64,000 bases of DNA from Dryas octopetala (taxonomy: Eukaryota; Streptophyta; Magnoliopsida; Rosales; Rosaceae): positions 14,076,501-14,140,500 of the forward strand of contig OY992840.1 of assembly GCA_963921425.1 (NCBI GenBank). Reading direction: 5' to 3'. Below are positions 36,302-49,567 of this stretch, in pieces. Numbering within the stretch: the first letter of the stretch is position 1; each line of letters opens with the position of its first letter. Made by a program: the position numbers and the translations under genes. Under the pieces are notes generated by a model. It had not been told where the DNA came from. It ran no database searches and saw only the letters and a list, made by a program, of their open reading frames with translations.

Positions 36302-39300
36302 CTTGTTCGGTTGCTCCCCATCTTTTGAGTAATGCTACATGGTGAGAATTGATTTTTTTGAAATATTGATATCTATAATATCAGCAATCGTATACAATGA
36401 TTGCTTAGGCAAAACTCTACAGATGGAATGCCATGGCATCAAACTACTTACCGACCAACTATGAGGAGCTTCTGAAAGAATATCTTTCAACCATGTGGTT
36501 TGATTTACTTTTATATTCTTGATACCATAGGTTTGTGATGGCTGCCACGAAAGGATGATCAAATTGCCGTAATATCTAAAACTTTGTGTATTTGCATATA
36601 ATCTTGCTCTGTTTTAACATGGAATGTACTTTTAAAACCATCACAAAGCATTGGTTGCACATAATTCATTGAGTCCGGCTAATGTGAGGGACAACACATC
36701 CAAGGGTTGGATTTAACACGATTGTAAAACCAATACAAGATAGAAGTAAATCCAACCCTTAGATGTGTTGTCCTTCATATTTTGTCCCTCATATTAGTCC
36801 TGTACTGATAGTTCATTATGCAGATAGTAAAGTGCAGTCAGCTTGCATTGCATGTGATGCTAGCCAGACACCAGAGAGTGACAGAACCCGTGTACAAGTT
36901 TGTTCAATTGTTGGGCCTACACGATATTATGATGTTGGCTTTCCAATGGCAAACTGTGACATCTTGGGCTGCAGCTGGTGAAGTATTATTACCTCATTTG
37001 CTATCTTCTGGGTCAAAAAACCTTGTTCCACCCTTCAAGTTAGATCTGCTTCTGACCCTTTTTGAATTGTTGGCTACCACCAAGTTTTTATCATCAGGGT
37101 TATAATACAGCCTTCCTAACTTGCTATTTGCTAACCTGGATAATCGGACTGGTCCAATCTTGCCCGATTATTAAACAGGTCCAAAACTCAAATGGGTCGG
37201 TTTAAACCGGCTGAACCGTTCTGGATCGGTTTGAGCTTGGGTGATAATTGGGGCTAGATTTACATAACAAACAACTAAACCATGAAAGCTAAGGATTTCA
37301 CAGCCAACACACAGCAAATCTCAAACTAATCCACAACCTTGAGCTTCTCCTATAGAAGACCCCACTAATATCCACCATGACCAGTAACTCAAAAAGCTCA
37401 CTTCCCCATGAGGTTTTGGCCCATGCAAGAGGTGTTAAAAAGCCTGACTTTAAAACTTGATGTGTGCCAGCTTGATTTATTCAGCTGCCAATGGTGTGTA
37501 AGAAATAGGAGAAGGAGGTCTAGCCGGCGCCTAACTCCATTTTTAATGTGTAATCTGACATAACACAGCCGGTGGTGGATAATAATACTTTTTCATGTAA
37601 CAAAATATGTGATGTTTCAGCGTGGCCGAAAAAAAATATATATATATATATATGTGTGTGATGTTTCTGGTACCATTTTCTTTGTGTTGTTGCTTACACA
37701 GACATTTACTTCTGCTGCCTCTGGCTTTAGCTCATAAGATAATTTGAGTACATTCGTAATACCATGTGATGTTATTATCACGCACAACAATTTTTCATCT
37801 ATACATTGGATTAATTAATGACAAATGAGGGTGACCAAAAAAAAAATTCATAGGTAAGCATAAAAATACCTTGTTTCAAAAGAAATATGTCCTTGGTTCG
37901 TAATGCATACGGTTGAATGACGTTCAACTCATCTCTCTAAATACAAGAACATTATTTTGCGGTATTGGGTGCAATTAATAACTCTAATTGAATCTTAAAT
38001 TCTTAATCATTGGTGTGTATACTCGAAATATTAAATTAAATTATATGTCTCTCAAAGTATTGCAAATAAATTATGATAGAATAGCTAGGACGGTTGCCTT
38101 TGAGAATGTCATTCCAACTCTTGTGGAATGCAATTTTTCATACAAAATTATCATTATTGGCAGTATTTAAGCTTTTAATAATCAAAATTTATTATAATGA
38201 ATATATTAGGCTGGCATAATGAAACCATTACATAAGGACAATATATTAAAAATGTACTGATATAGAAATTAATGTGACTAGTTGGACAAACACGAACACG
38301 ACTATAATATTTAATTTGTGTTTCTTAATGGCAAATTTAATTCAATGTCGGCAGAAACGGTGCCGTATGAGCTCACTGGTGACTGCAAATAAGCAATCTC
38401 ATCACAAAATTTCAGACACCTAGCCTGGATGTGGTCTCTGGGGTTTTTGTTTTTTTTTAAATAAAAAATGGGATGACATATGGGATTGTGTTCCATATTC
38501 TTAAAACTTATCCTGCGCCAAAAATATTGATATTTTTTGCTTGCCCATGATTCCATTGATGAATATAATCTCGTATATCTGATTTGTGGCCTTTTGTGTA
38601 AACTACAAGGAAGCATGACATGACTGAGTAAAATTATATATATTTGGTTAAGTGATGCGATTCTTTGTTCTTTCATTATCATTCAATATTCAAGTCTAAA
38701 GGGTGAAGTTATTCAACCACCAGGCCTAGCTAATAAGTAATTAACATGTGGGAGAAAATATATAAATAGATAATAAACACATGAAAAATGTGACTGTATG
38801 TGTTGGTTGGGTTGGAATGGTTCATGAACTTGCCAAATGAAAAATAGTTGATTGTACAAACTTTTTTACACAAAAATTTTGACACCATGGAACCTTAATT
38901 TTGCTTATTTATAATTGGTACGGTTTATAAAATGAATTTGAATTCTTAAATGTCAAACAAAAACAAGCAGATCATTGATTTAATTAGACGTATGGTAACC
39001 GCTCAAAATTTGTAGCTAAATTCTTGTTAGAATAAGATAGCTTTAAATCACTAGGACAACCAGAAAGTTGATCCATAAATGGTGGCATTGATTCAAAGTT
39101 AGGAAGCCTTTATTATTTAATGTATGGAGTATCAAATTCAATGCAGTATGCCCCCATGTAGTAAGAAAGGTCAGGCACGTAAAACACACTTCAAATATGA
39201 ACAAACAAAAGCCTGCAATACAATTAATTTATGCTTTCTTTGACTTGCAGGCCCCCATGTTCAACTATGAATGGAGCTTAATATTGTGAAGAATAATTCT

Positions 39301-41285
39301 CAGTTATTATATTTGTTTTCTTTTTAATTAATTTATTCTCGATCGATCAGGAATGCTTATGTGCAAAAATAAGAAAAAAATAGTTTAATTACTTGCCCAG
39401 CATATATATGCATGCATCTAGCTAGCTAGCTAGTATATACATTGTTAATGTTGTTTTTTAATGGGTCCAAGTTCAGTATATACATATGTGTGCACGTAAC
39501 ATATATATAAAATCTTATTATTTTTTTTTATCATTTGAATGACGGAACAAATTTTTAAACCACGCACTCAATGATGGAAAATTTTTAGAGTGAATCGTCC
39601 TTAATTATACGTCTTCTTCTTTCTAATAATGTATTAGGGTCTATCTTAGAATTGGCAAATAATACAATTGTCTTGGAACTCTAAATGTTTATAATTTTAA
39701 ATTTTAAATTGCTTATATATTAGGATGACTTTTATGAGTACTTATTAAAAAATAAAATTACATAAATGTATATGAATGGTCGAGAGCTTCAATTTTATAG
39801 TTTGTTTTGAATCCCAGAATCTCAAGCCCGACCTTACAACTTACACGTATTTATGTTCTTATGTTCTATTGCTCGCATACATACGATGAGTATTTTGCTG
39901 TACAGGGAATATGTTCATCAACAGTTAAGGACTCAGACCAAATAAAATTACAGTTAAGGACTTAATAAAACATTGGGTATCAAAAATTTGCATGTCTGCA
40001 GCCATACGTGCAGCCAAAGAAATATGATGCTTCAAGTGTAAGTGAGCAGCAGCTAGCAAACGTGCTATACGTCAAGGATTATTGGACCTCTTGCAACCTT
40101 ATTTTGTATTAGATTATTAATTTCTAATTAATTATGTTAATCCCAAAGTTGACTGTTCAAATATCTATTTCCACAATATACGTACTCTCGTAATTTTAAA
40201 TTACTTGCTTCAAGTTTATAACGTACTGGATAATGATGGTTTGTTACAATAAGTACAATCGTGTAGGTGGTCCAGGAGGACCAAGACACCTTAATTATGA
40301 AAGTTATAACATGCTTTCTTTTTTTTGTTTTTTTATGTGTGTATTTAATTACTGGGGGTCTTGTGCCACTAATCACAGACCATTTATTTAATAATAGGGT
40401 TTAAAGACTAATAATAATAATAAATAATAATAAAACTAAACTAATAATGCCGAGACAAAACCAGCACCTCAGTTTCCCTTGCTAGGAGGTAGCATGGATG
40501 CCCCCTTAGCTACCTGCTTTCATGGCCGGTGATATTTTTATTGCATTTGTCCAAAACCTCAAAAGTTAGCTTCATTTTGTTTTAATTAATCATTTAATTC
40601 CCCAAACTCAACATTATGTGTGATGAACAAATGACTGAATTTCATAGAGTATTTTTCTCTATTTGACCATTTCTCTAATTTGACAATCACCCATAACGAT
40701 AGTTTATGAATTAATTAGTAAATAAAATTATTTGAACTACATCTACAAATGTAAAGTCTTATAATTTTATCTTTCACCGAAATATAATTAATTTATTTGT
40801 AATTCACTCATTTATACATAGAATATGAATAAATAGGTATGATTGTTACATACAAGAGATAAAATTTGTAAATATAATACGTGTATTATCTTGGACTAAT
40901 GATATTAAGCCATCCTAACACTTACTTGATGGTGACCCAAGACAAAACTGAGTCACAATTACAACATACATAGTGTAAAAGATGGAATATGAACATCATA
41001 AAGTTGAATTCATCTTTGTTTTAAGCTTAGGCCTCAGGGGTCCATGGCATGTAGAATTTTCTCAATCTTTATGACATGGTCTTTGTTTCCCCACTAGTCC
41101 ACCCACTAAAAGAGAAAGGATATGCATCAGGTCGGTTTCATTTTATTAACCTAAAACTTAAACTAGACTAGTGGACGTGCAAGTTTCCATTTTTAATTAG
41201 TTAATTAATTCTATGTTGGTTAATGCTTATCTGGTGATTAATCAGAAGAACCCATATAATAAAATTAGGATCATTATCAAACCCC
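36302..41285. other. AT-rich spacer downstream of the small gene
   Basis: No gene is supported. It contains a short hairpin (36680-36802), a diverged GC-richer patch (36800-37110) with a short frame of no known family, a (TA)n(TG)n run near 37640-37660, a (CTAG)n run near 39417-39432, and AAT-type microsatellite near 40410-40440. The remainder is AT-rich without clear element ends. Confidence 0.5.
36680..36802. repeat. Short inverted repeat, MITE-like hairpin
   Basis: Arms at about 36688-36715 and 36746-36774 are near-perfect reverse complements (GGACAACACATC... pairs with ...GATGTGTTGTCC; AAGGGTTGGATTTA pairs with TAAATCCAACCCTT) with a loop of about 30 bp. A further GAGGGACA/TGTCCCTC pair extends outward with an offset. 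The TA flanks are compatible with a small Tc1/mariner-type MITE but not decisive. Confidence 0.6.
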
Positions 41286-41623
41286 TATCGAGAGAAATCC
41301 CATATTGAAAATGTGAAGGTCTTACTAGTGGCTTATAAGGGTTTGGGCTACTTTTCCTATTACCAGTTGGTTTTGGGATGAATGGCTGGATTTCTTCATG
41401 CTATCAGAGCAGGTTATTCACGTGATGCGTCTAACGGCCACATGTTCTCTCACGTCACTCAATTAAATTGTTCACATGTTAAGCTTAAATGATGTCATAC
41501 GTGCGGGGCGTGTTGAGAAAAATCTCACATTGAAAATGTGAGAGCCTTGCTAGTGGCTTATAAGGGTTTGGTCTACTCCTTCCATTGCCAATTAGTTTTG
41601 AGATAGATGCCTACATTTCTTCA
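41286..41623 (+). mobile_element. TRIM (terminal-repeat retrotransposon in miniature)
   Basis: Two direct repeats of exactly 113 bp (41286-41398, 41511-41623) enclose a 112-bp interior. Directly after the left repeat, 41399-41410 is a near match to the initiator-Met primer-binding site (TATCAGAGC core). The right copy begins TGTTGAG and both end TTCTTCA. A G-rich stretch (GTGCGGGGCG) precedes the right repeat as a polypurine-like tract. The repeats differ at about 23 of 113 sites, so the insertion is old, of the order of millions of years. No coding capacity. A C-rich flank on both sides may be a worn target-site duplication. Confidence 0.8.
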
Positions 41624-42329
41624 CCCCCACCATGGCACCTCCCTCTAGGCATCTTCTTTATTTTTGTTAATTTTCATCGCACCAATAAGGATTGAGTCGA
41701 TTTGTCTACATTCTAAACTTACTCCTATCAATTTGTTTGAATCTAGTAAGTATCTAGTAAATTTTAAACTTAAATAGTCCTTAACAGCTTTAATATAAAC
41801 AATGTGTATATAAATCAATGGCTACCATGACAATACATAATTAATATTTAACAAATAAGTAGATCTCTGAAATAATATGGATGAGCCGGTCAAAACTTAT
41901 GAAAGAAGATTTTCCAAATGTATTGGTTGAGACCCGTCGATCTATAACATATGATTAGGTTGGTCATGACTCATGACCTACAAATATGGTTGGGAATCGA
42001 TTGCGGCCATATTCACAAAACAAAAAATTTATATGATTATAGCACCAAGTAATATATTGATACAATGTTATTAATATACTCAAATTATAATACGAATACA
42101 TTCATTATAAAATAAAACCTTAAACCTCATGTACTATATTTATAAATTTAAATGTTTATTATAATTTGAGTCGACTGTTATACTACATCAGCAATTCAGC
42201 ATGGTAACACACTAATTTTTTTTCTTCATATTTACTGTTTACAATTTAGAAATAAGTTTTAAATTTTTAATGCAAATAAAAAAACAAAAAGTCGCATTGA
42301 AATTTGAAACTTTATTTATAATGCGTTTT

Positions 42330-43080
42330 GCATTTGATTTATGCCGTCATCCCGTAACGTTCCATCCCCCACCTAACCATAGTCACGCAACCCCCGTGGT
42401 GGGATTAGGACGCGACCAAATTTCTGAGAAATCGTGGAAAAACACTCGCGACTTGTGGCATTTATCTTCGAGATCCACGTGTCCCCAGAAACTGATTTCT
42501 CCGCCACGTGGCGATACGCTACTGGCAACTCAAAAGGGATCAGTTTTCCCCATAAAGTTCCTCAACTGAAATGCAATACCCATTTGAAGTCTGCAAAACC
42601 ACAATTTAATCCCGTTTCAAGTCCGTAACCGTTATTGGGTTCGTGATCCGTAATGGTGACGTTGGCGGTGATAAAGCCGGTGGGCCCCCCCGGTGAGATT
42701 AGCATGCTAATCAAAAGAAAAGGAATAATAAAGAAAATGTTCAAGGTTAAGTTGGGATGAGAGAGAAAGACATGACGGGGTTCGGTCTGTGGGTTAGGTG
42801 TCAGGGAAGAGGGATTAGGGATTAGGGGATTGTCCAAATTGCTGAGGGGAGAGGAGGCAGAGGACGCCCGGCCCACAACTCGGGTTAATTGTAAGCTAAT
42901 TAGGGGACACCCTGTGGAGCGGGACCCACCCGATTTACAGAGAGAAAAGAGAGGCGGATTCGGGTCTTTATTTTCTCCAGCTTCACCCGCCAGTCAGACT
43001 ATCTTTCCCTCTCTTTTTGGTGAAGGACCATCTCGTGAAATACTCGTTTTGCGGGATATGTATCATCTCTCCAAATTAGC
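42330..43080. promoter_or_regulatory. Orphan GC-richer, promoter-like island with G-boxes
   Basis: About 700 bp of higher GC content sits within the AT-rich spacer. Two CACGTG G-box cores lie close together at about 42477 and 42505, the second in the palindrome GCCACGTGGC. Downstream are GA/CT-rich stretches of the kind found in plant leaders. No convincing coding exon follows on either strand. It may be a distal element, a non-coding transcript, or the remains of a deleted gene. Confidence 0.35.
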
Positions 43081-46000
43081 TTATGACACATTTACCTTAA
43101 TAGGAAATTTGAGAAGCATTGTGTAGAGTCTGTAGACCCTTGAGTTTCGAAGTAATTTCAATATCATTTCATTACTTTTGAAAACCATCGAACCTTCCCT
43201 TTTAATTGCTTTGGCTACAAGTTTCAACTACCCAATTTACCTTAGGATCTTGATTTTTCATAGTTTCTATAATTATTTTTTAGACCTTTTTTTCTTTGTT
43301 TTCCTAACATCCAAATTTTTACTTAAAACTGTTACTGAAAGTCAATAATTAATTAAACTAAATGCCATTGATTTGCTTTTTTGTTTTTTAGACGAACATT
43401 TTTTTCCAAAAAATATAGTGGATCAGGAAAGAATCTGAATCCTTTTTTTTTCTAGTGTTCTCACTCGTCATTTAATTTAATTTAATTTTTTTAAGAAGAA
43501 TCTATAAATAATTTAAGAATTATTTTAACTAATCATCTTATATCATCTCTTAAGTAAACGTGGAGATTATTTGAGTGAGTCCTACATAAATACCTCTATA
43601 TGAAAAATAGTACATAAAATAATTAATTAAGATAATTTAAATAGCAGTACTAGTACTCATTTAATAATTACATTTCACATATGTGAGTATGTGACCACAC
43701 AACGACATATTAACATACTCAATAAAAGTTTTTTGTTTTATTTACTTTAAAAAAATTTATTTTCTCTTATCAAATTTTCATGTTGGAGTGTCGACTTGTG
43801 AAACTTAAATCATCGAAGATTCACTCTTATTTTTTTATTGACAAATTTCATCTCTATGATTCATAATGATAACACATCGGACAGTATGAAAATTGTGTAG
43901 ACCCAATTATACGGTGTACCCTACATAATTTTTGATTGAAGACTCAGATCATCAAGGGTTAGGTAATGGATAGAAACTTTGAAAACTCATTGTACTATGG
44001 TGGTGAGTGGTGACGGTAGGGAAATAATATTACATCAATTAGCAAAACTGTACCACTTCACTTTAATATGTTTGCCTGAAAATAGTTGCAGTGTTGCACT
44101 GCTTGTTAGCTAGAAGACGAAAGCTTGTTTGGTTTGGGCGTGTGACCAAATTACGCACGTTTTATTTAATCTTCTTGCTTCGTATTTATATTGATGTGTT
44201 GTTAAAGTTCTCGGTCTTCTCACCACATTAATAAAAGGTTTTCTATAAAATATATATATAATAATAATAATAAAAGGTACATTGATTTTAATTACTAAAT
44301 TTTAATAAATTTTTAATTTAGATACTAAAATTAAATAGTATTTTAAATTAGCTACTAATTGAAAAGTTAAACAAAATAATAAAATAAAAGGTATTAGAAT
44401 TTACAAATATTACATTATATATTACTATAATAAAAAAAATTACATCACAAAAATTACATTAATTTATATTATATTATATTAAAAAAAAAATCAATCCAGT
44501 CACAACTTAACTGTCTTGGTAAATTGAAAGAGACAACTCACACCACTATACTATGTATTATTTTGAGTAAAAATATTGTTTTGACCTCCATTTATATTAT
44601 ATTGTAGTATAATTTCTCTAAAAAAAATTTAATTAAGTTACAACTTAAGTGTGATTGTTTCACAACTTAGATGTGATTGTCGTTCAGTCATAACTAAATT
44701 TGATGTGAAGTTGAGACTACATTAGCAAATTTTCAAGATAATATAAAAGTCTCAAGGACAATTTTGTCAAAACCTTATAAATTTTAACTAACACCCATCA
44801 TATGTGTGCCAAAAGACACAAATCTCAAATGAAAAAAGCTCAAATCAAAGGGGTTAACATATTTGTGACCTAATCTAAAAAATTATATTTAAATTTAGTA
44901 ATTCAATTGAAATATTATATGGTTTTCATGCTGTATCAAAAACTTATTAAAATTTAGTATTTAATCATAATTTTATAAATAATAAAATATAATTAGGCTT
45001 AAATCCTAAAAAAAAACAGTTTTTAAATGAAAAGTAGAAGTGTTTTAAAATTTATAAAAAAATACTTTTAATTCATAATAATTTATAAGAAAATCATTTT
45101 AATTTATAATAAAGTCCTTTTAATTTATAAGAAAAAATCTTTTTAATTCATAATAAAGTCATTCCCCTATTTGAAAAGTATTTTTCCTCCTAGGGTGTAA
45201 AGTGAGCTTTGCAGAGGCTACATATTAGGTTTTAACTCCGAGATTTTGGATTTCAAAATCTTGGTTAAAACCTAACATAAAGTCGTCAAATAAGAAAAAT
45301 AAAATGACTTAATTAAAAACCCTAAATCACTACTGGTTTTAGCCTAAAAAATACTTATAAAATGGACTAAATTCTAAGTTTCGTTAATAATAATAATACA
45401 AGGTTCGATCTAAGATACGGACGTTGGTGTCCAATATTTTGGTGGTATCTACATGCATAATGCAATTGCAATATAGGGAAATGTTAACAAATACCCCTCC
45501 TTTTTTTTTTTTTTAAATGCTCCCCGTTTTCAATTTTTTTGTTTTCAAGTTAGTGAATACTAATTTTGTTTTTGGTCATTGTAATTAAGTGGCTCTTATT
45601 TTAGCCAAGAACAATATTAGAGGAATTCTTCTAATTCCCTCTCACATAAAAAATTAATCCATATATTAATGAAAAAAATAAAAAAGAACATGCTTTTGTG
45701 AATGAGGGTTGGAAGAGCTCCTCCAACAAGGGTATTGATAACATATCTTGTCCATATTATTGTTTGAATGGAAGAGAGCCTACAATGGCTCTCTTGTGTT
45801 CTTGAAGCCGATACAACTTTTGGTTGAGTCTTTTAATCATAAGATATATATGTATATGACTTAATTTCATTTTTGGTCTTAGTAGTTTGGCCAAGTTTCA
45901 CTTTTGTTTCTATGGTTTTATTCAATTATTTTAATATTGGTTATGTATTTTATAAATCGTTGCAATTTAATGATATATTAGCATTTTCATCCATTAATTC

Positions 46001-46500
46001 GTTCATTTTATTATTGAATCGCTAACATTATAAATCAAATGACTAAAATTATAATGTTTTATAATGTACATGACCAAAATCGTAACGATTTAGAATGTAT
46101 ATGACCCATAAAGCAATAAATTTGATTATTTGCTAAACAGAAATGTTAACGTGTACTTTAAATTTCAACGGTTTGTAAAGTACATGTCAAAATCATAACA
46201 ATAGAAACTATACGAACCAAAGTTTACTTTATCTACACAACATGAACCAACAGTGAAATGTGACATATATATAGAGAGCTTACATTTATGAATTATTTGA
46301 ATATACTTAAGAGATTTCTTGTAGGTTAATAATTTGAATCGTTTTTTTTTAATCAATTTTCATTCAATGATCATCAATTAAAAAAAACAAATCTAAAGAT
46401 AAACACAATATTTTTAATAAACAATAAAATAATCACTATTTAATCAAATGATTAACTGAGAGTCTGAGATACAATTGTATATTATTTTTCCATCGAACAA
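43081..46500. other. AT-rich spacer with degenerate inverted repeats
   Basis: No gene is supported. Possible decayed elements: a pair of imperfect inverted ends at about 44288-44326 and 44934-44974, a short TTTTAATTTATAA-type tandem repeat at 45060-45170, and a segment at about 45859-46232 whose ends resemble each other in inverted orientation (TTTTGGTC...TAGTTT). Each is weak by eye. Confidence 0.4.
45060..45170. repeat. Short AT-rich tandem repeat
   Basis: About four imperfect copies of a roughly 27-30 bp unit containing TTTTAATTTATAA followed by AAA(A)TC or TAAAGTC. Confidence 0.6.
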
Positions 46501-46960
46501 TACGGAGAAAATGAGGATTCGCGAAAACACACGGACCACACCTATGGAAACGCCTAAATAGCCCAAAATATCCGACCCATAAAAAGGTGAAGGGAGCGTG
46601 AAGAATATATAACACTATAACCTTTGCTGCTGATGCGGTGACCCGCTTCCCTTTGCCCCTTTGCTTTGTGAGTTTGTGTAGGATGGAAACGAACAGTTTG
46701 AAAAGGAAGAGTCAAGAGACTGTTAAGCAAGATGTTTTTTTTTTTTTTTAATTATTATTTTATTATTACCATGTGGAATATCACCTTTTTTCCGGACAAA
46801 GATTCCTCCATTTGTTGCTTTAGACCATACACACCTGCTATTGGACAATACACGTGGGCCCCCACTCACTTTCTTTACCTATGCTACGCCCTCCACTGCA
46901 ACCTTCCGCCAGCACGTGACTTGCCTCTTCTTATCTCGCGAGATATTCAGTCATTTTGGA
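46500..46960 (+). promoter_or_regulatory. Second promoter-like island with a short ATG frame
   Basis: GC-richer sequence contains a TATA-like segment (GAATATATAACAC near 46605) and, 80 bp on, an ATG at 46683 opening METNSLKRKSQETVKQD before the frame runs into a poly-T tract. Downstream are ACACGTGGGCCCC (G-box plus GGGCCC) and CACGTG near 46915. A gene fragment or unannotated non-coding gene is possible; no downstream exon is recognisable. Confidence 0.3.
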
Positions 46961-47240
46961 TATATCGATAAAAGAAATTTTAATGAATTAAAATTGACTT
47001 GTATTACTAATTTTAACTTTTAAAATGGTTTAGCAACTATAAATTTATTTTTATTCTTAAATGGATAATAGAATTATAAATTAATCAGATGATTTTAATA
47101 TTTTTGTTTAATTATTAGTACAATAAAAATTCACACTCAAAATGGAATAAGCACGTTTAAAGAAGGTGGCTCGTAGCCCTTTCATTTTCTTTTTCTTTTT
47201 TTGGTTCCAATCAAAATATCTTTTAGGCGTTCTCATTGAG

Positions 47241-47388
47241 AGCAACATGGTTTGCATGAATTTATTGCAACAATAACTTAGAAGATTGTGCCATTAAAAA
47301 AAGTTAAATGCATATAAAAGTAAAAACTATAAATTTAAGAGGACCTTGGCTTGAAAGCAACATGGTTTGCATGAATTTATTGCAACAA
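47241..47388. repeat. Exact 33-bp direct repeat, 115-bp spacing
   Basis: The 33-bp sequence starting AGCAACATGGTTTGCATG occurs at 47241-47273 and 47356-47388 without a mismatch, in otherwise unrelated AT-rich DNA. A local duplication is the simplest reading. Confidence 0.85.
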
Positions 47389-47964
47389 GCAAATATAGAT
47401 GAATGTATAGTAAACTTCGTGTTGTAGATAGTATATACATTATGGGAATGTTAGTAGCACATGATGTGACAACAATAAGGGTTACCTCTAAATTAAGGTG
47501 GCCGGCCATTTTGAAATGCAACTTGTAGAGTTGTAAGTGAGGGTTGTGTTATGCAAACCAAGTATATAATAATTTAATTGTTCATTTTTTTTTTCTTATT
47601 TTACTATGCAAATTTAAGAAAAATTAAGGGGTTTGTAAATTGTTAAGTCGAGAATTTAACTTGAAATTTTGCAAGTTAACTCAAATTATACATGAACAAT
47701 TTGATGAAAATTATAGCATACAACCCAAAACTAATTGGTTATGAGAAGAGAAGTCCAAAACCATTATAATCACTTATACAATATTATTATTTTTTAATGT
47801 GAAACAACACACTTTTGAATAAAATTAAAACATCTAACCCAAACCCATTACATCACTCGCCCTCAGCTCTTGAACTAACCCCAAGAACTATATAACTCAC
47901 TCATTTTCATTTGCAATACATCTCAACAATTTGTATTTAATAACAACTTTTATGCAAATTCTCA

Positions 47965-48063
47965 ATTTGAGTTTTTAACTTATAAAACAAAAAATTGAGT
48001 TTTTAACTTATAAAACAAAAAATTGAGCTTTTAACTTTTAAAACAAAAAATTGAGTTTTTACC
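47965..48063. repeat. 28-bp tandem repeat
   Basis: About 3.5 copies of a unit starting ATTGAGTTTTTAACTTATAA and ending in an A run, with few mismatches. Confidence 0.85.
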
Positions 48064-48338
48064 TTGGTACGCCATCTAATATATATTACGCCTAATATGT
48101 TTAAAAGTTTACATTCATCATTAATAATCTCGAGCGCACCAAGTTTTTTATCCCACATGACAGAGTCCACAATAAATGTGGAGATCCTAATCCATATGTT
48201 CTAACCTAAAGGATAGGTCCCTTAAACAAGGAAACGACCATAAATCTTATACCAAGGCAATGTAGGAAGGGTAATTCCATTAACTAACCAAATTAATTTT
48301 ATTGCACAAGACTAATTCAGGGTGTAATTTTCTTAAAT

Positions 48339-48950
48339 ATTGATAAAATACACAAGGTTTTTATGCCAAATATACTAGTGGTCGTCTTATATTAAGGAAA
48401 GAAGAGACGAAAGTCAAACTATTGCCGTGTAATAACAAATTCCTAATTAAATATTGAAGTCTTAGGATCATTAAACGTAATAGTTATTCATGATAATAAA
48501 CAATTATCATCAGCTACATACAACCAAATTATGATATCATCTTCTAAACTATTGATAAAACGACTAAGGTTTTTATGCTAATTGTATATTAAGGAAAGAA
48601 TAGGACGAGAGTCAAACTCTTGCCATTTAAGAACAAATTCGTAATTATATATTGAAGTCTTAGGAATCGGTGAAAGTGGGAGTTATTCATGATAATGGAC
48701 AATTGTCATAAGTTGCATACGACCAAACTATGATATCATCTTCTTAATTATTGATAAAATGCGTAAGGTTTTTATGCCAAATGTACTAGTGATCGTCTTA
48801 TATTAAGGAAATATGACCTAGAGAGGCAAACTCTTGATGTGTAAGAACATATTCCTATTTAAATATTAAAGTATTAAAAATTAGTTGAAGTAATTGTTTT
48901 TTGATGATAATAAATAATTGTTGTTAGAAAATAAAAAGTGAATAATTGTC
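48339..48950. repeat. Three tandem copies of a unit of about 200 bp
   Basis: Copies begin near 48339, 48551 and 48748, each with ATTGATAAAA...AAGGTTTTTATG, then TATATTAAGGAAA, GTCAAACT-like, TATTGAAGTCTTAGGA-like and TTATTCATGATAAT blocks. Copies 1 and 3 share a segment (ACTAGTGGTCGTCTTA-like) missing from copy 2. The repeats are old and diverged. Confidence 0.8.
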
Positions 48951-49567
48951 ATGATAATAATTTAACATGGTAAGACTCATACATTAATAATGAATTTATC
49001 CTTACTACAAAACATCATTCGAGTAAAAAATAAAAATTCTTAGTTAATTACATATATATTTGCCAATTCTATGTGTATATAAAATATAGAAGTCCATTTA
49101 CTAACTAAAACATTTTTCTCAACCATTCATTTTACGGGGAAAAAGAAGAATTCATTTTTCCTAACATTTTTTGTAGGCTCGGCAACAAGTCGTTTTTTGG
49201 GTTCAGTGTGAAAAATGGTACAATTTGAACATGACCTGTTAAGGTAACAAGTGAAAAAAATTCAAACATAAACACAATACTAAAAATAATTGGTGAACAC
49301 AATATGACTCGTTTTACCTATTAAGACTATTACTTATAGGAATTTACATATTGAATGTTGATTGACTCATTTTAACCCATTATACGATTCATACCCTTAT
49401 TCTCAATAGATCTAAATAAAGCTAACGAGTTCATACAATTTTAACATGACATAATAAATATAAACCCGAACACTAAATTTTTTGTGCGAAATCATATTGT
49501 ATTAACGGGTTGTTTATAATTTTGAGAAGAAAAAAGTTTTTATAACCGATTAGCATAGGATACAAAG

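Noticed and set aside
36763-37105. Two overlapping frames after the small gene
   Set aside because: Short, unrelated to known families, partly within a MITE-like hairpin; no splice signals linking them to the small gene.
42270-43126. Frames of about 100 aa on both strands in the GC-richer island
   Set aside because: No recognisable domain and no compatible exons; kept only as a promoter-like island.
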